Below, one piece after another: positions 10,577-20,371 of a DNA stretch of 64,000 nt (the first letter of the stretch is position 1; every line of letters starts with the position of its first letter). The DNA comes from Flaccisagitta enflata (taxonomy: Eukaryota > Chaetognatha > Sagittoidea > Aphragmophora), in contig OZ231126.1 in the NCBI GenBank assembly GCA_965153355.1, positions 47,988,001 through 48,052,000 of the forward strand, written 5' to 3'. Position numbers and translations under genes: made by a program. The notes under the pieces were generated by a model, which saw nothing but the letters and a program-made list of their open reading frames with translations, did not search any database and had not been told where the DNA came from.

Positions 10577-10880
10577 GGGCAGCGGCCCCAAAGGGGTCGA
10601 TGACCTATGCTTTCACACATATAAATTACGCCCCGAGTTTCAACTGGCACTGTCTATGAACGTCTATCTGACTCGCCTGAGCCACTTATGCCCAGCGATC
10701 TCAGTGCTGTTGCCTTACGCTGAAATGGAAATCCTAGTCTTGTTTATTCAATCCCATTTCAAACCTTCAGAGAGCCTCCCAAATTCCTTGAGGCTTGAAT
10801 TTGGGCCTCGGGGTGGGGATTTAGGCCTGGAGGTTGGGATTTGAGTCTCAAGACTAGGATTTGGGCCTCGAGGCTGGGAT
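10577..10880 (+). repeat. Dispersed repeat R copy 2, carrying a solo scar of BEL family-2 LTR
   Basis: 10577-10619 is the GGCCCCAAAGGGG end of repeat R through CTATGCTTTCACACAT. 10620-10673 is the terminal 54 bp of the BEL family-2 LTR, inserted at exactly the same base and next to the same ACACA (10615-10619) as the full element at 25830. 10674-10770 is unplaced sequence. From about 10780 repeat R resumes with GGCCT-rich subrepeats (GATTTGGGCCTCGAGG). The block is a deletion scar of the whole family-2 element. Confidence 0.7.
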
Positions 10881-11576
10881 ATGGATTTTTATGCTTTGAT
10901 TTTTAATTGCGTATACATTGTCATGGCATCACTTCTTAACGGAACGAGTGACATTTTGCTTGATTTTCATGATGTGTGCCCTTGGAATTTCATGTCTTTC
11001 ATAAGTCTCTCATCTCTTTTTACTTCAGAGACATATGAACGGACATCTGACCTTGATGATGATTATGACGCCGGTGGGGAACCACAGAAATTGGGCCTAA
11101 AGTAAGTTTTATCATTTTAGTGTTTTAGTGTTTTATCGTTGTTTTTGTCCTCTGGCTTTTTATTGTTTTATTGTCTGTTTTTATTGTTTTATCGTCTGTT
11201 CTTATCGTCTGTCCGGTCAACTGATTATTGGGGTGACATGGGTGAATTTAGTGGGATGGGCAGGGCGGGGGCAGTGTACTGATCTGGCTTCATGGCCTCT
11301 GCATAAGATGTACATGTTGTTATTGGCTGTTTCTGTTCATTGTCTATCCTGATCTCATGTTGTTTTCATGAATTGGTTGACCAATATTCATGCCCAATTT
11401 CCTTTTCTTTTTGTCCCCCTCTCAGATTGTTGAAATTTGTCCTGAAGAACAAGACCATCGTCAAGCCATTTTCCAATCTACGCCTAATTTCCTTTGCGTC
11501 TACCATCGTCAGACAGTCAGAGATTTCTACAAGACAAAGCTATCCCAGAGTCGAAACTAACGTTTACGTGGGCTAA
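10881..11576 (+). repeat. LTR-like block with intron-like splice signals
   Basis: This block is diverged but collinear with the BEL family-2 LTR read on the other strand: GGCATCACTTCTTA, CCCTTGGAATTT, TCTCATCT, TGAACGGACA and GGGCCTAAA all align in order. It is therefore probably an old LTR of a related family. Acceptor TACTTCAG at 11021-11028 and donor GTAAGT at 11102 bound a 73 nt exon-like interval (11029-11101). A second acceptor (CCCCCTCTCAG) ends at 11425. Joining the two intervals keeps a frame open to a TAA at 11574-11576. A near-identical copy lies at 39118-39803. The 5' boundary is approximate. Confidence 0.55.
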
Positions 11577-11580
11577 ATAT

Positions 11581-12361
11581 AATGTCCCTCCGTGTCATCG
11601 TGTGTCCCTCCGTGTCCCTCTGTGTCCCTCTGGTCCCTCCAAAGTCCCTCAACAAAAGAAGGCCCGTCCATCCGTCTGTCCAGCGCGTCCCGTGTCCCTC
11701 TGTGTCCCTCCGAGTCCCTCCTTGTCCCTCCGTGTCCCTCCTTGTCCCTCCATGTCACTAAAAGAGGGCTTCACTGTCCGTCCGTTGGCTGCCCGCCCCT
11801 CCTGTCCTTCCGTGTCCTTCTGGCTCTATAAGAGGGCCCGTCCAACCGTCCGTCGGGCCCTCAGTGTTCCTCTGTGTCCCTCCGTTCCCTCTATGTCCCT
11901 CTGTGTCCCTCCGTGTCCCTCGGTGTCCCTCCATGTCCCTCCGTGTCCCTCCGTGTCCCTCTGTGTCTCTATAAGAGGGCCCATCCGTCCATTCATTGGG
12001 CCTGCCCGTCCCTCCATGTCCCTCCCTGTCCCTATGTGTCCCTCTGTGTTCTTCCCTGTCCCTCCATCTCCCTCCAGGTCCCTCCATGTCCCTCCGTGTC
12101 TCTATAAGAGGGCCCGTCCGTCCGTCTATTGGGCCCGCCCATCCCTCCGTGTTCCTCCATGTCCCTCTGTGTCCCTCTGTGTCCCTCCGTGTCCCTCTGT
12201 GTCCCTCTGTGTCCCTCTGTGTCCCTCCATGTCTCTAATAGATGGCCCGTCCGTCCGTCCTGCCCGCCCATCCCTCCCTGTCCCTCCGTGTCCCTCCTTG
12301 TCTCTATAAGAGGGCCTGTCCATCTGTCCATCCGGCCCGCCCGTCCCTCTGTGTCCCTCTG
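11581..12361 (+). repeat. Higher-order minisatellite, GTGTCCCTC 10-mers with TATAAGAGGG caps
   Basis: Runs of GTGTCCCTCY decamers are interrupted about every 100-150 bp by a cap reading CTCTATAAGAGGGCCCGTCC followed by CGTCC repeats and GGGCCCGCCC. Well-formed caps lie near 11826, 11968, 12101 and 12304, with decayed ones near 11757 and 12235. Long frames through it on both strands give Pro/Ser/Val or Arg/Gly/Thr/His repeats and are artefacts of the array. The BEL copy 1 5' LTR follows directly. Confidence 0.9.
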
Positions 12362-12577
12362 TGTGGAATATCGTTGATATTTTGGCATTTTTGGCGCCTT
12401 TGTACTGCGATCTATTCAGGTAGTCCGCCAGCGAATTTGGGTGCGTTCAGCAACGGGGAATGAACGCCTGTTCAGCAACAATACTATACAGGTGTTGATG
12501 AACACAATGAAAAAGACCTTTGCCCAACGATTTTGTTCAGAGAGGGCCATAAAAAGCGCGTTCATGAATGGCTAAAA
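12362..12577 (+). repeat. 5' LTR stub plus left part of hAT-like MITE, joined to gag by deletion
   Basis: 12362-12416 is the LTR start (TGTGGAATATCG) up to GATCTATT. 12417-12577 is the left 161 bp of the same MITE that is complete at 40640-41525. At an A-run (12574-12578) the sequence jumps to the middle of gag (AGAAAAATGATTCAG, equivalent to about 44362). Compared with copy 2, some 3.6 kb is missing. The A-run suggests microhomology at the join. Confidence 0.85.
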
Positions 12578-12578
12578 A

Positions 12579-13034
12579 GAAAAATGATTCAGATTTGAGA
12601 TTTGCTGATTTTCTTGAATTCATTGATGAAGAGCAAACCATTTCTGAAATGTTATCAGGATACCATCGCAACAACAATCAAAACAAACCTGCTGCATCAG
12701 CCAAAATTTCCGCGACGACCGCCAACGCTGCCGCAAAGAAGGATACGATGCCGACGCCAATCCCAAAAACGGCTGCGACAGAAAACACGGTCTAGCGAAT
12801 TGCCCCACTTACGGCGAGATGAACGCGTCGGACCGCCGGAAGATCAATAAAAACTTAGGCATTTGCTTCAGATGTCTCGAAGGAGGCCATCTTGCCAAGG
12901 CGTGTCTGTCGACGATCACTTGCGACAAATGCAACGGCTTCCACCACCCTCTGGCGCATCCGGAACCCAACCCGGCGGGAAAACAACCTGATGACAACAA
13001 GAACGCCGGCGAGAAGGGATCCGAATCTGCGTGA
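12579..13034 (+). pseudogene. BEL family-1 gag, C-terminal remnant
   Basis: Corresponds to residues about 745-904 of the intact gag at 42122-44836. A frame change near 12770, where bases encoding the first zinc-knuckle Cys pair are missing, separates an Asn/Ala-rich linker from the knuckle region. The remaining frame has ICFRCLEGGHLAKAC and CDKCNGFHHPLAH, the tandem CCHC/CCHH-type zinc knuckles that close BEL/Pao gag. It ends in the same TGA (followed by C) as copy 2, with pol continuing in the same frame after it. Confidence 0.8.
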
Positions 13035-14560
13035 CATGAGGCGCCTTCGACCAACTCCGTCTTCAAAGTCGGCGGCGACGACGGAGCGTGGAGGTTGATA
13101 CTGCCGCTGTACATAACTAACGGTGAAAGAAAAATAAAGACTTTTGCGTTGATGGATGGCGGCGCCAACCGACACGTTGTGTCGAAGGACTTGTGTAAAA
13201 GTGGGAGGAAAACAGCGATGACGATAACCACCCTTGAGAAAATGGTGGAAGGGGAGAGGGAAGTGGCAGATGTGGTGGTTGAAGGCACCAACGGCTACAG
13301 CATCACTCTCAACAACGCCATTTTTGGGGAGATTGTCGCATCAAAGGACAACAGACCGCCACGCGCTGAGGATGTCACTGGGATGGAACATCTCGCCGAC
13401 CTGGAATTCCCTTCGTTTCCAGAAGGCGACGACGGTTGCTCCATCGGCGTGATAATTGGCGCGGAACATGCCCGAATTTGGATCGGCGGAGAAACCCACA
13501 AAGGCGCCGAGGGCTTACCCATGGGAATTTCCACGCCACTTGGCGCCGGTCTGATTGGCCCCAGAAACAATACTGACTCGCGATATTTTGTTTGCAATTT
13601 TGCTTCCTTTCACAGCATTGATTCAGATTTGGTTAAAACTATAAAAAGAATAAATGCCGGTGAATTCAAAAAAAGTGGACAAAAATAAGCAAGAAATGGC
13701 GCTCCGCGACAAATTTGCAATCCGCCAAATGAAGGAAGGCATCAGGTGGGATCCCATAACGGAACACTACCGTACTCCAGTCCTTCATAAAGGCGGAAGA
13801 CAAGCAACAGCTGATGCACTAAACAATTTGGATTCCCCAACGATGGCCCTGGACCGCTTATTTTGCTCTGAAAAAACAATTAATGCGGGACCCAGAAAGA
13901 CGCCGAATAACATTCGAGACTATGGCAAAATTCTGGGAAAAAGGGCGCGTGAGGAAAATAGATCCAAATGAGCACGCCAACATGCCGCCAGATCAGCCTA
14001 GATGGACAATACCAATCCATGTGGCTGATAAACCTGGCAAACCAGGTCAAGTACGTATCTGCCACGATTGTAAGGCAGCAGTGGGAGGATCAAGCCTTAA
14101 CAACCAGCTCCTGGACGGGCCACAACTTGCCAACGACTTCAGAGGTGTGTTGATGCGCTTCCGGTGTGAAGGCCCCGTCGCTGTGGGCGCGGACATTAAG
14201 GATTACTTCCACGAGATTTATGTCACCGAAGAGGACGCAGGTGTCTTCCGTTATTACTGGTTTCGCGACGAGAAAATGGAAGAAATTGAATTGAATGAGT
14301 TCCTCGGCCACGTCTTCGGTGCAAAATCATCAAATTGTGTGGCAATTTTCACACTGCAACACCATGTGGAACAGCATTTGGCTGAATATGGTCCCCTCGT
14401 GATTCAAGCAGTGATGAGAAACATGTATATTGATGATTTGATAAAATCACTGCGCAACACCAAAGTGGCAAAAGACTTTCGCGTGGGCATCACAGCTGCC
14501 CTCGAGGACGCCGGAATGAATCTGTGCAAATGGAGATCAAGCCCATGGAAGTCCTAGAAG
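13035..14560 (+). pseudogene. BEL family-1 pol, protease and RT part (broken)
   Basis: After the gag TGA the frame stays open into a retropepsin-like domain of the DUF1758 type (FALMDGGANRHVVSKDL at about 13142-13193, active-site Asp in MDGG). A frameshift at about 13665-13680, in an A-run, interrupts it. RT follows from 13883, with IPIHVADKPGKPGQVRICHD, GADIKDYFHEIYV (first catalytic Asp) and MYIDDLIKSL (YIDD box, near 14428). Compared with copy 2 it lacks four codons near 13200 but keeps 13 bp that copy 2 has lost near 14470. Coding similarity stops at about 14576 at a foldback insertion. Confidence 0.85.
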
Positions 14561-14576
14561 GCGATAAAGGATCGGC

Positions 14577-17500
14577 GAGGGTGCAAAAAAAGTGATTTCT
14601 ATGTAAAATTGCATCAGGAATCCATTTTTGATGTTTTAGGGCCCACGAGGGGCCTCAGAAACGCACTGTAAAAGCCAAAAATAGTCTACGGCTATTTTTG
14701 TTGAAAATTTTTTAATGAGACCCCAAACCCCAAATTTTTTTGGTGGTAATACTTGTGATGTAAGAGACTGAAAAAATGATCATCATGGTAAGTGATGGTT
14801 GGGGTACCTAAACCCAAAAGGGCCTGTAAACATAAAAATATCACTTTTTTATTTCACAAAGCGCCTAAATGTTGATTCCTTGTAACTTGAATGAACTTCT
14901 ATTTATGCAAAGTTTCCTGCAAAGCTTTGGCCACTTTGAACAGCTTCATGTTGAAATTATGCTAAAAAAAAAAATAAAATTCGACAAAAACTAATTTTTG
15001 AGTTTTCTTACATGAAAACACTATTGCAAGGTCCCTGAATCCAATTTTTTTTTTGAAAATGGTTAGTCATGCATGTTGGGAGATCCCAGGTGCATTTCAG
15101 CAGATATTTCCAAAAAATGGCTGAGTTATTACGGTTCAAAATGACCTAGTAAATGAAAAAAAAACACAATTTTGTAACTTCAAGGCTGTAGTACTGAAAA
15201 TCATACTAAAAGTACCTGGAAAATAGACATATTAAAAAGAAAATGCATGGGGAATCCATTACTGTGGTTTGGGGGCTCTATAAGGGGGCCCCTGGAAACA
15301 CCCCCCCAAAAAAAGCTAAAAATGACCTATTTTGGCTTTTTTTTGTAAAAATTTCTTGTTCAAAGAGACCCAATCCTTCCAAATTTTTTTGGGCTATACT
15401 TCTTGATGTAAGAGACTGATGGAAAGAGAATCATGTGCCTCCACGCGGACACCCCTGGGCAACTGGGCCACATGAAAAACAATGAAACTGTTTTAAAAAA
15501 GAAAATGGTATTCTTTGTTTGCCAGTAAGTGAATCAAAAATGCTTTGGTGCACTTAAAGGTTCTAAGCATGTGGTCCAGGCTGAGTCATACCGGTGCTGT
15601 AAAGTTGATCATCTTTCTGTTTACTGTTCACATGCAGGAACAACTATTTTTTAAATAACACTGGTTTAAATGAAAATGAAAATTGAATTTACAGAGGTGG
15701 GGGGGGGGGCAATTTTGTGGATTTCTATTTTTTTTTCATGAAATACTCCAATTAAGGAACCAAAAATTAACAGTGAGCTTTTTGCATTAAATGCAAAGTT
15801 CTATTTCAATTTTTTTAAGAAATCCAAGCATTTTTAAAGCACAATGAATAAGAAATTTGTATCATTGTTTTATCACCCGTTTTTAGGCCTTTCAGGTACC
15901 CCAAACATCACCTACCATCATGATTCTTTTTTTCAGTCTCTTTCATCAAGAAGTATTCTTACCTTAAATTCTAGAAGGTTGGAGTCTCATTGATAAATTT
16001 CTTTTTACCAAATATAGCAAAAACAGGGCATTTATGGAAAGTCTTTTTGGTGCGTTTCTTGGGGCCCCCTTATAGGACCCTTAAACCATCTGAAATAGAT
16101 TCACCATGCATTTTTAAATACATTTAACTTTTTTCCAGTTACTCTTTGTAGAATTTTTCATGCAAACAGCCTCTTTACTTTTTTCTAAAAATATCTGCTT
16201 AAATTTTTTCTGGGACCTTTTAAGATACATGAGAAACCATTTAGAAAAAACAAGGCCAACACCTATAAGTCGCGTGCGAGACATAGATAACTTATGATGA
16301 CTCAAATTGACTTAAAATGACTTAAGATGACTGAAAATAACTTAAAAAGACATAAAATGATGATAAATGACTTATACGACTAAATTGACCAAATTGACAT
16401 AAGCGACTTGATATAATGTAAAATGACTCAAAATGACTTACAATGACTTACGATAACTTAGAATGACTTAGAATGACTAAAAATGGCCTAAAATGACTAA
16501 GAATAACTAAAAGTAATAAAAAGAATGTTTGACCAACGGACTGATGGACGGATAGAGGGACGGACAAAGCGGGTTGTAGAGTCGCGTGCACGCGACGAAA
16601 ATTGGATTCCATGACCTTGAAATAGTGTCTACATGTGAGAAAACTAAAAAATTGGCTTATTTTGGGGCGAATTTTGTTTTTTTGAGTATAATTTTACCAT
16701 GAATCTGTTCAAAAGCTTTTTACATAAAATGAGAATCTCCATTTCAAATTTTTTTTGAATCCAAGCATTTTTGGACGCGCAGTGAATAAAAAAATGATAT
16801 CTTTATGTTTACAGGCCCTTTCGGCCTTTTTAGGTACCCCAACCATCATCTACCATCATGATTCTCTTTCCATCAGTCTCTTACATCAAGAAGTATAGCC
16901 CAAAAAATTTGGAAGGATTGGGTCTCTTTAAACAAGACAATTTCTCAAAAAATAGCCAAATAGGCCATTTTTAGCTTTTTTGAGTGTGCTCCAGGCCTCA
17001 GAGCCCCAAACCACCAATGAATTTCCCATGCATTTTCTTTTAATTTGTCTATTTTCCAGGTACTTTAGTATAATTTCAGTCCTTGAAGTTACAAAATTGT
17101 GTTTTTTTTTTCATTTACCAGGTCATTTTGAACCGTAATAACTCGGCCATTTTTGAATATTCAAGGAAATTTTTTCTCAGATCTTCCAAGATGCATGACT
17201 AACCATTTTCAAAAAAGATTGGATTCAGGGACCTTGAAATAGTGTTTTCAGTAAGAATACTCAAAAATTGGCTTTTTTGGCTGAATTTTTTTTTGAGCAT
17301 AATTTCAACATGAAGCTGTTCAATAGTGGCCACAAAACTTTGCAGGAAGATTGTTGCATAAAATGAGAAGTTCCATTTCAACTTTTGTAGGAATCCAAGC
17401 ATTTTTAGACGCAATGAATAAAAAAGTGATATTTATGTTTTAGGCCCTTTTGGGCCTTTTTGAGGTACCCCAACCATCACTTACCATCATGATCATTTTT

Positions 17501-17718
17501 TTTTCAGTCTCTTACATCAAGAACTATTACCACCAAAAAAATTTGGGGGTTGGGGTCTCATAAAGCAAAAAATTTTCAACAAAAATAACCAAAATAAGCT
17601 ATTTTTGGCTGTTTTTTTTTGGTGAGTTTCTAGGGGCCCCCTCGTAGGGCCCTAAAAACATCAAAAATGGAATCCTGATGCAATTTTACATAGAAATCAC
17701 TTTTTTTTTGCCACCCTC
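14577..17718. mobile_element. Composite foldback element, non-coding, about 3.1 kb
   Basis: The ends are inverted repeats: GAGGGTGCAAAAAAAGTG at 14577 and its complement ending CCACCCTC at 17718. Beyond the ends, at least 1 kb of each arm pairs, for example TGGTGGTAATACTTGTGATG with its complement near 17525. Internally a unit of about 600-700 bp is repeated: two inverted copies in the left half and three direct copies in the right (marked by GAATCCAAGCATTTTT near 15830, 16753 and 17391). There is no coding capacity. Copy 2 of the BEL element lacks it (46339). About 40 bp of pol sequence is duplicated around it (14540-14576 and 17779-17822), with about 60 bp of extra sequence at 17719-17778. 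Confidence 0.85.
16269..16596 (+). mobile_element. Small nested element with GTCGCGTGC inverted termini
   Basis: Sits in the right arm of the foldback element. It starts GTCGCGTGC (16269-16277) and ends GCACGCGAC (16588-16596), which are exact complements. The interior is a tandem array of ACTTAAAATG-like decamers followed by the GACGGACGG tail seen elsewhere in the window. Probably a non-autonomous DNA element. No clear target duplication is seen. Confidence 0.6.
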
Positions 17719-17778
17719 AACGATTTTTTTTTTCTTACAAGAAATAACGCAGCTAGCTGAAGATATGCATGTGAGGGA

Positions 17779-20267
17779 AGCCACCCGGAAGTCCTTGAAG
17801 GCGATACAACGGATCCGGCGCCGGCGGCGCCAGTAGATGTATCCGGCGCCACCGAAGACACGACGAAATTGTTAGGCCTTAGATACTCTTTTTCTGCCGA
17901 TGCCTTTTCCTTTTTGCCAGATAAAGCGAAAGCTGAAATGAATGTGCAAACCAAAAGAAAAATGCTCAAACTGATCGTGTCAATATTTGACCCGTTGGGT
18001 TTTTTGGAACCATTTGTCATTTGGGCAAGGCTGATCTTGCAAAAAGTGTTACGCGTTGTCGAGAATTGGGATAGCAAAGACATTCCAAATGAGTCCCTCG
18101 CCGAATTTGTGGAATGGTAGATGAGCCTCAAATCCTTAGTCATTCCGCATATCGAGATGGACGGCGACGCTGGAGACGCAGGACGGCAGAAAAGTTCTCC
18201 ACGGCCATTCGGACGCGAGTGGATGGGCGTATGGAGCCGTGTACTACGTCCGCTATGAAGGTCCAAATGGTGAGATTCACGTGTCCATCGTCTGCTCCAA
18301 ATCCCACGTTGTCCCGCTAAAGGATGTGGTGGCTGGCCACATGGAATCAACGCCGCGCTTGGAGCTTCAAGCAGCCCGTCTCGCGGCCAGAATGCGCGCC
18401 ACCATAATTGAAGAAACAGGGAGTTATGATGGTTATGTAAACTGGACCGATTCAGAGTGTGTGATTAAGCAGCTGAATGATACTGAAACAAGGTTTAAAG
18501 TTTACTTTGCAAATTGTCTCTCTGAAATTCAGGCACTCACGGAAGTCAAGGAGTGGAGGTGGGTCCCCACCCACCTCAACCCAGCCGACTATTTGTCCAA
18601 AGGGATGCTCGCTCAAGATCCGAATTGGGGCAAGTTCCACAACGGCCTGATTATTTTGGCGAGGTGAAACGGTCCTTAAAAGCAGATCGTGACACGCCCG
18701 CCTCGCCACATTCCTCGCAACGACAGCGACGCCGAGTGAACGCTCAGCCGCGGGTGAGATCCGTCAGGTGCGGTGGCGACGTGATTGGGAGCTGAGGCGC
18801 ATCGCACTGCTGAAACGCACGATCATGGAATGCATCGTCCGCAACCGACGCCGGGCGTTATACAACAAGGCCAACAAAGTTGGGGCGCCCACCGGCGCCG
18901 AATTGGCCGACGCCGAAAACTTGACCGTCAGTGCCATTCAATCCCAAGCCTTTCACGCGGAAATTAAGTCCCTGCATCGAAGTGATCCGGATGAAATAAA
19001 AAAGGTTGCCGCAAAATCACCCTTGGCGGCTCTCTGTCCCTTCGTTGACGACGCCGGTTTGCTGCGATGCAGAGGACGACTTCAGCGCGATGAGGAGCTG
19101 GACTTTGATGCTAAAAACCCGATGATACTCCCACACAACAACGAAGCTGTCTTGTGTTTGATCCGGTCGATCCATTTCCGGCATATGCATGCCGGCATTG
19201 AGCAAGTGTTGGGCGAATCACGACGCCGCTTCTGGATCACGAAAGGACGCCGGACTGTAACGCGTGTAGTGCGCGCGTGTCAAAAACTGTTCAAGCGCCC
19301 AGAAAGTCAGCTTATGGCGCCACTGCCGGAAGTAAGGACTAAAAAGAGTCTGCCGTTCGAAAATACGGGGGTGGACATATTTGGACCTGCTTCTTGCAAA
19401 ATCGCCGGGAGAGCGTCTCACAAAATATACGTCGCGCTATTCACCTGCCTTGCGTGCCGCGCTGTGCATTTTGAACTGTTGCGATCCATGAGCGCTTCCT
19501 GCTTTATTGACGCCCTCTTGTGATTCCAAGCTCGTCGCCCAGCGATCCGCCGGTTGTATTCGGACAACGGCACCAATTTCACCGCTTCCGACAAAGAACT
19601 ACGCGCGGAAATGGAGGCGTGGAATCTGTCTGCGACGCCAGAATTGAGGCTGACGGGTGTACAATGGACTTTCAACCCTCCTGTTGCACCACACCGAGGT
19701 GGAGTATGGGAACGTTTGGTTCAATCTTCAAAAAAACATTTGGCGTTCGTTTTGAACCAAGACAATCTCCACATCGAGACTTTTGCAACAGTATTGGCCC
19801 AAGCAGAGCTGGCCATGAATTTGCGGCGGATTACCCATGTGAGTGATGAGCCGGGGATCCAGGCTTTGCGGCCAATAGACTTTCTTTGCCCTGGAGTATA
19901 CGCGTCTTCCGGTTGCGACCTTGTGCCCCCCTCGCCTCCAAATGCAGAAGCACTTCGTTATACTTGGCGCCAATCACGCGCAATTGCCGATGCTTTTTGG
20001 AGAAGGTGGAAAAGAGACTATGTCTCGGCCTTGCAGGCGCGACCAAAATGGCGCAGGGTGGAGAAAGACTTGGAAGTTGACGACGTCGTTCTCTTGGTGG
20101 ATGATCAATGTCGACGAGGAGATTGGCGTACTGGCGTCATCACAGAGGTCGATGGGGACGACGTCGTGCGGACTGTGGTTGTGAAAACGGCAAATGGGAG
20201 GAGCTTTACACGAGATAGGAGCAAAGTGGTCCGATTGGAACTTGACCCGGCACGCATGTCGGCGTGA
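17779..20267 (+). pseudogene. BEL family-1 pol, RNase H, integrase and DUF5641 part (broken)
   Basis: Resumes with LLGLRYSFSADAFSFLPD and FDPLGFLEPFVIWA, the Pao connection motif. RNase H carries VNWTDSECVIKQL (18439-18477). Integrase has an H-x3-H pair (HFRHMHAG), a single Cys in RACQKLFK where the family usually has CxxC, and the DDE residues in GVDIFGP, YSDNGTNF and GGVWERL. The tail (19950-20267) is a DUF5641-type domain with DVVLLVDD and SKVVRLELDP. Breaks: TAG at 18118 (CAG in copy 2), a small frameshift just after it, another between 18667 and 18768, and TGA at 19521 inside the integrase core. The second zinc ligand of integrase also appears lost. Confidence 0.88.
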
Positions 20268-20371
20268 CTATGCCGAGAATATTGCTTCAATTGGTCTTTA
20301 AAATTTTGTTCATTTTGCCCGTTTCTCCTTAGGTGTGATTCCCTCATGCCCCCCATCCCGTCCCAGTCCCC

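Noticed and set aside
11494-12309. 271-residue plus-strand ORF and long antisense ORFs (Pro/Ser/Val or Arg/Gly/Thr/His repeats)
   Set aside because: They are translations of the GTGTCCCTC minisatellite. Its decamers happen to lack stops in several frames, and the same occurs at 39.8-40.6 kb.
11581-12361. CRISPR-like array
   Set aside because: Repeats are contiguous and variable with no unique spacers, and the DNA is eukaryotic.
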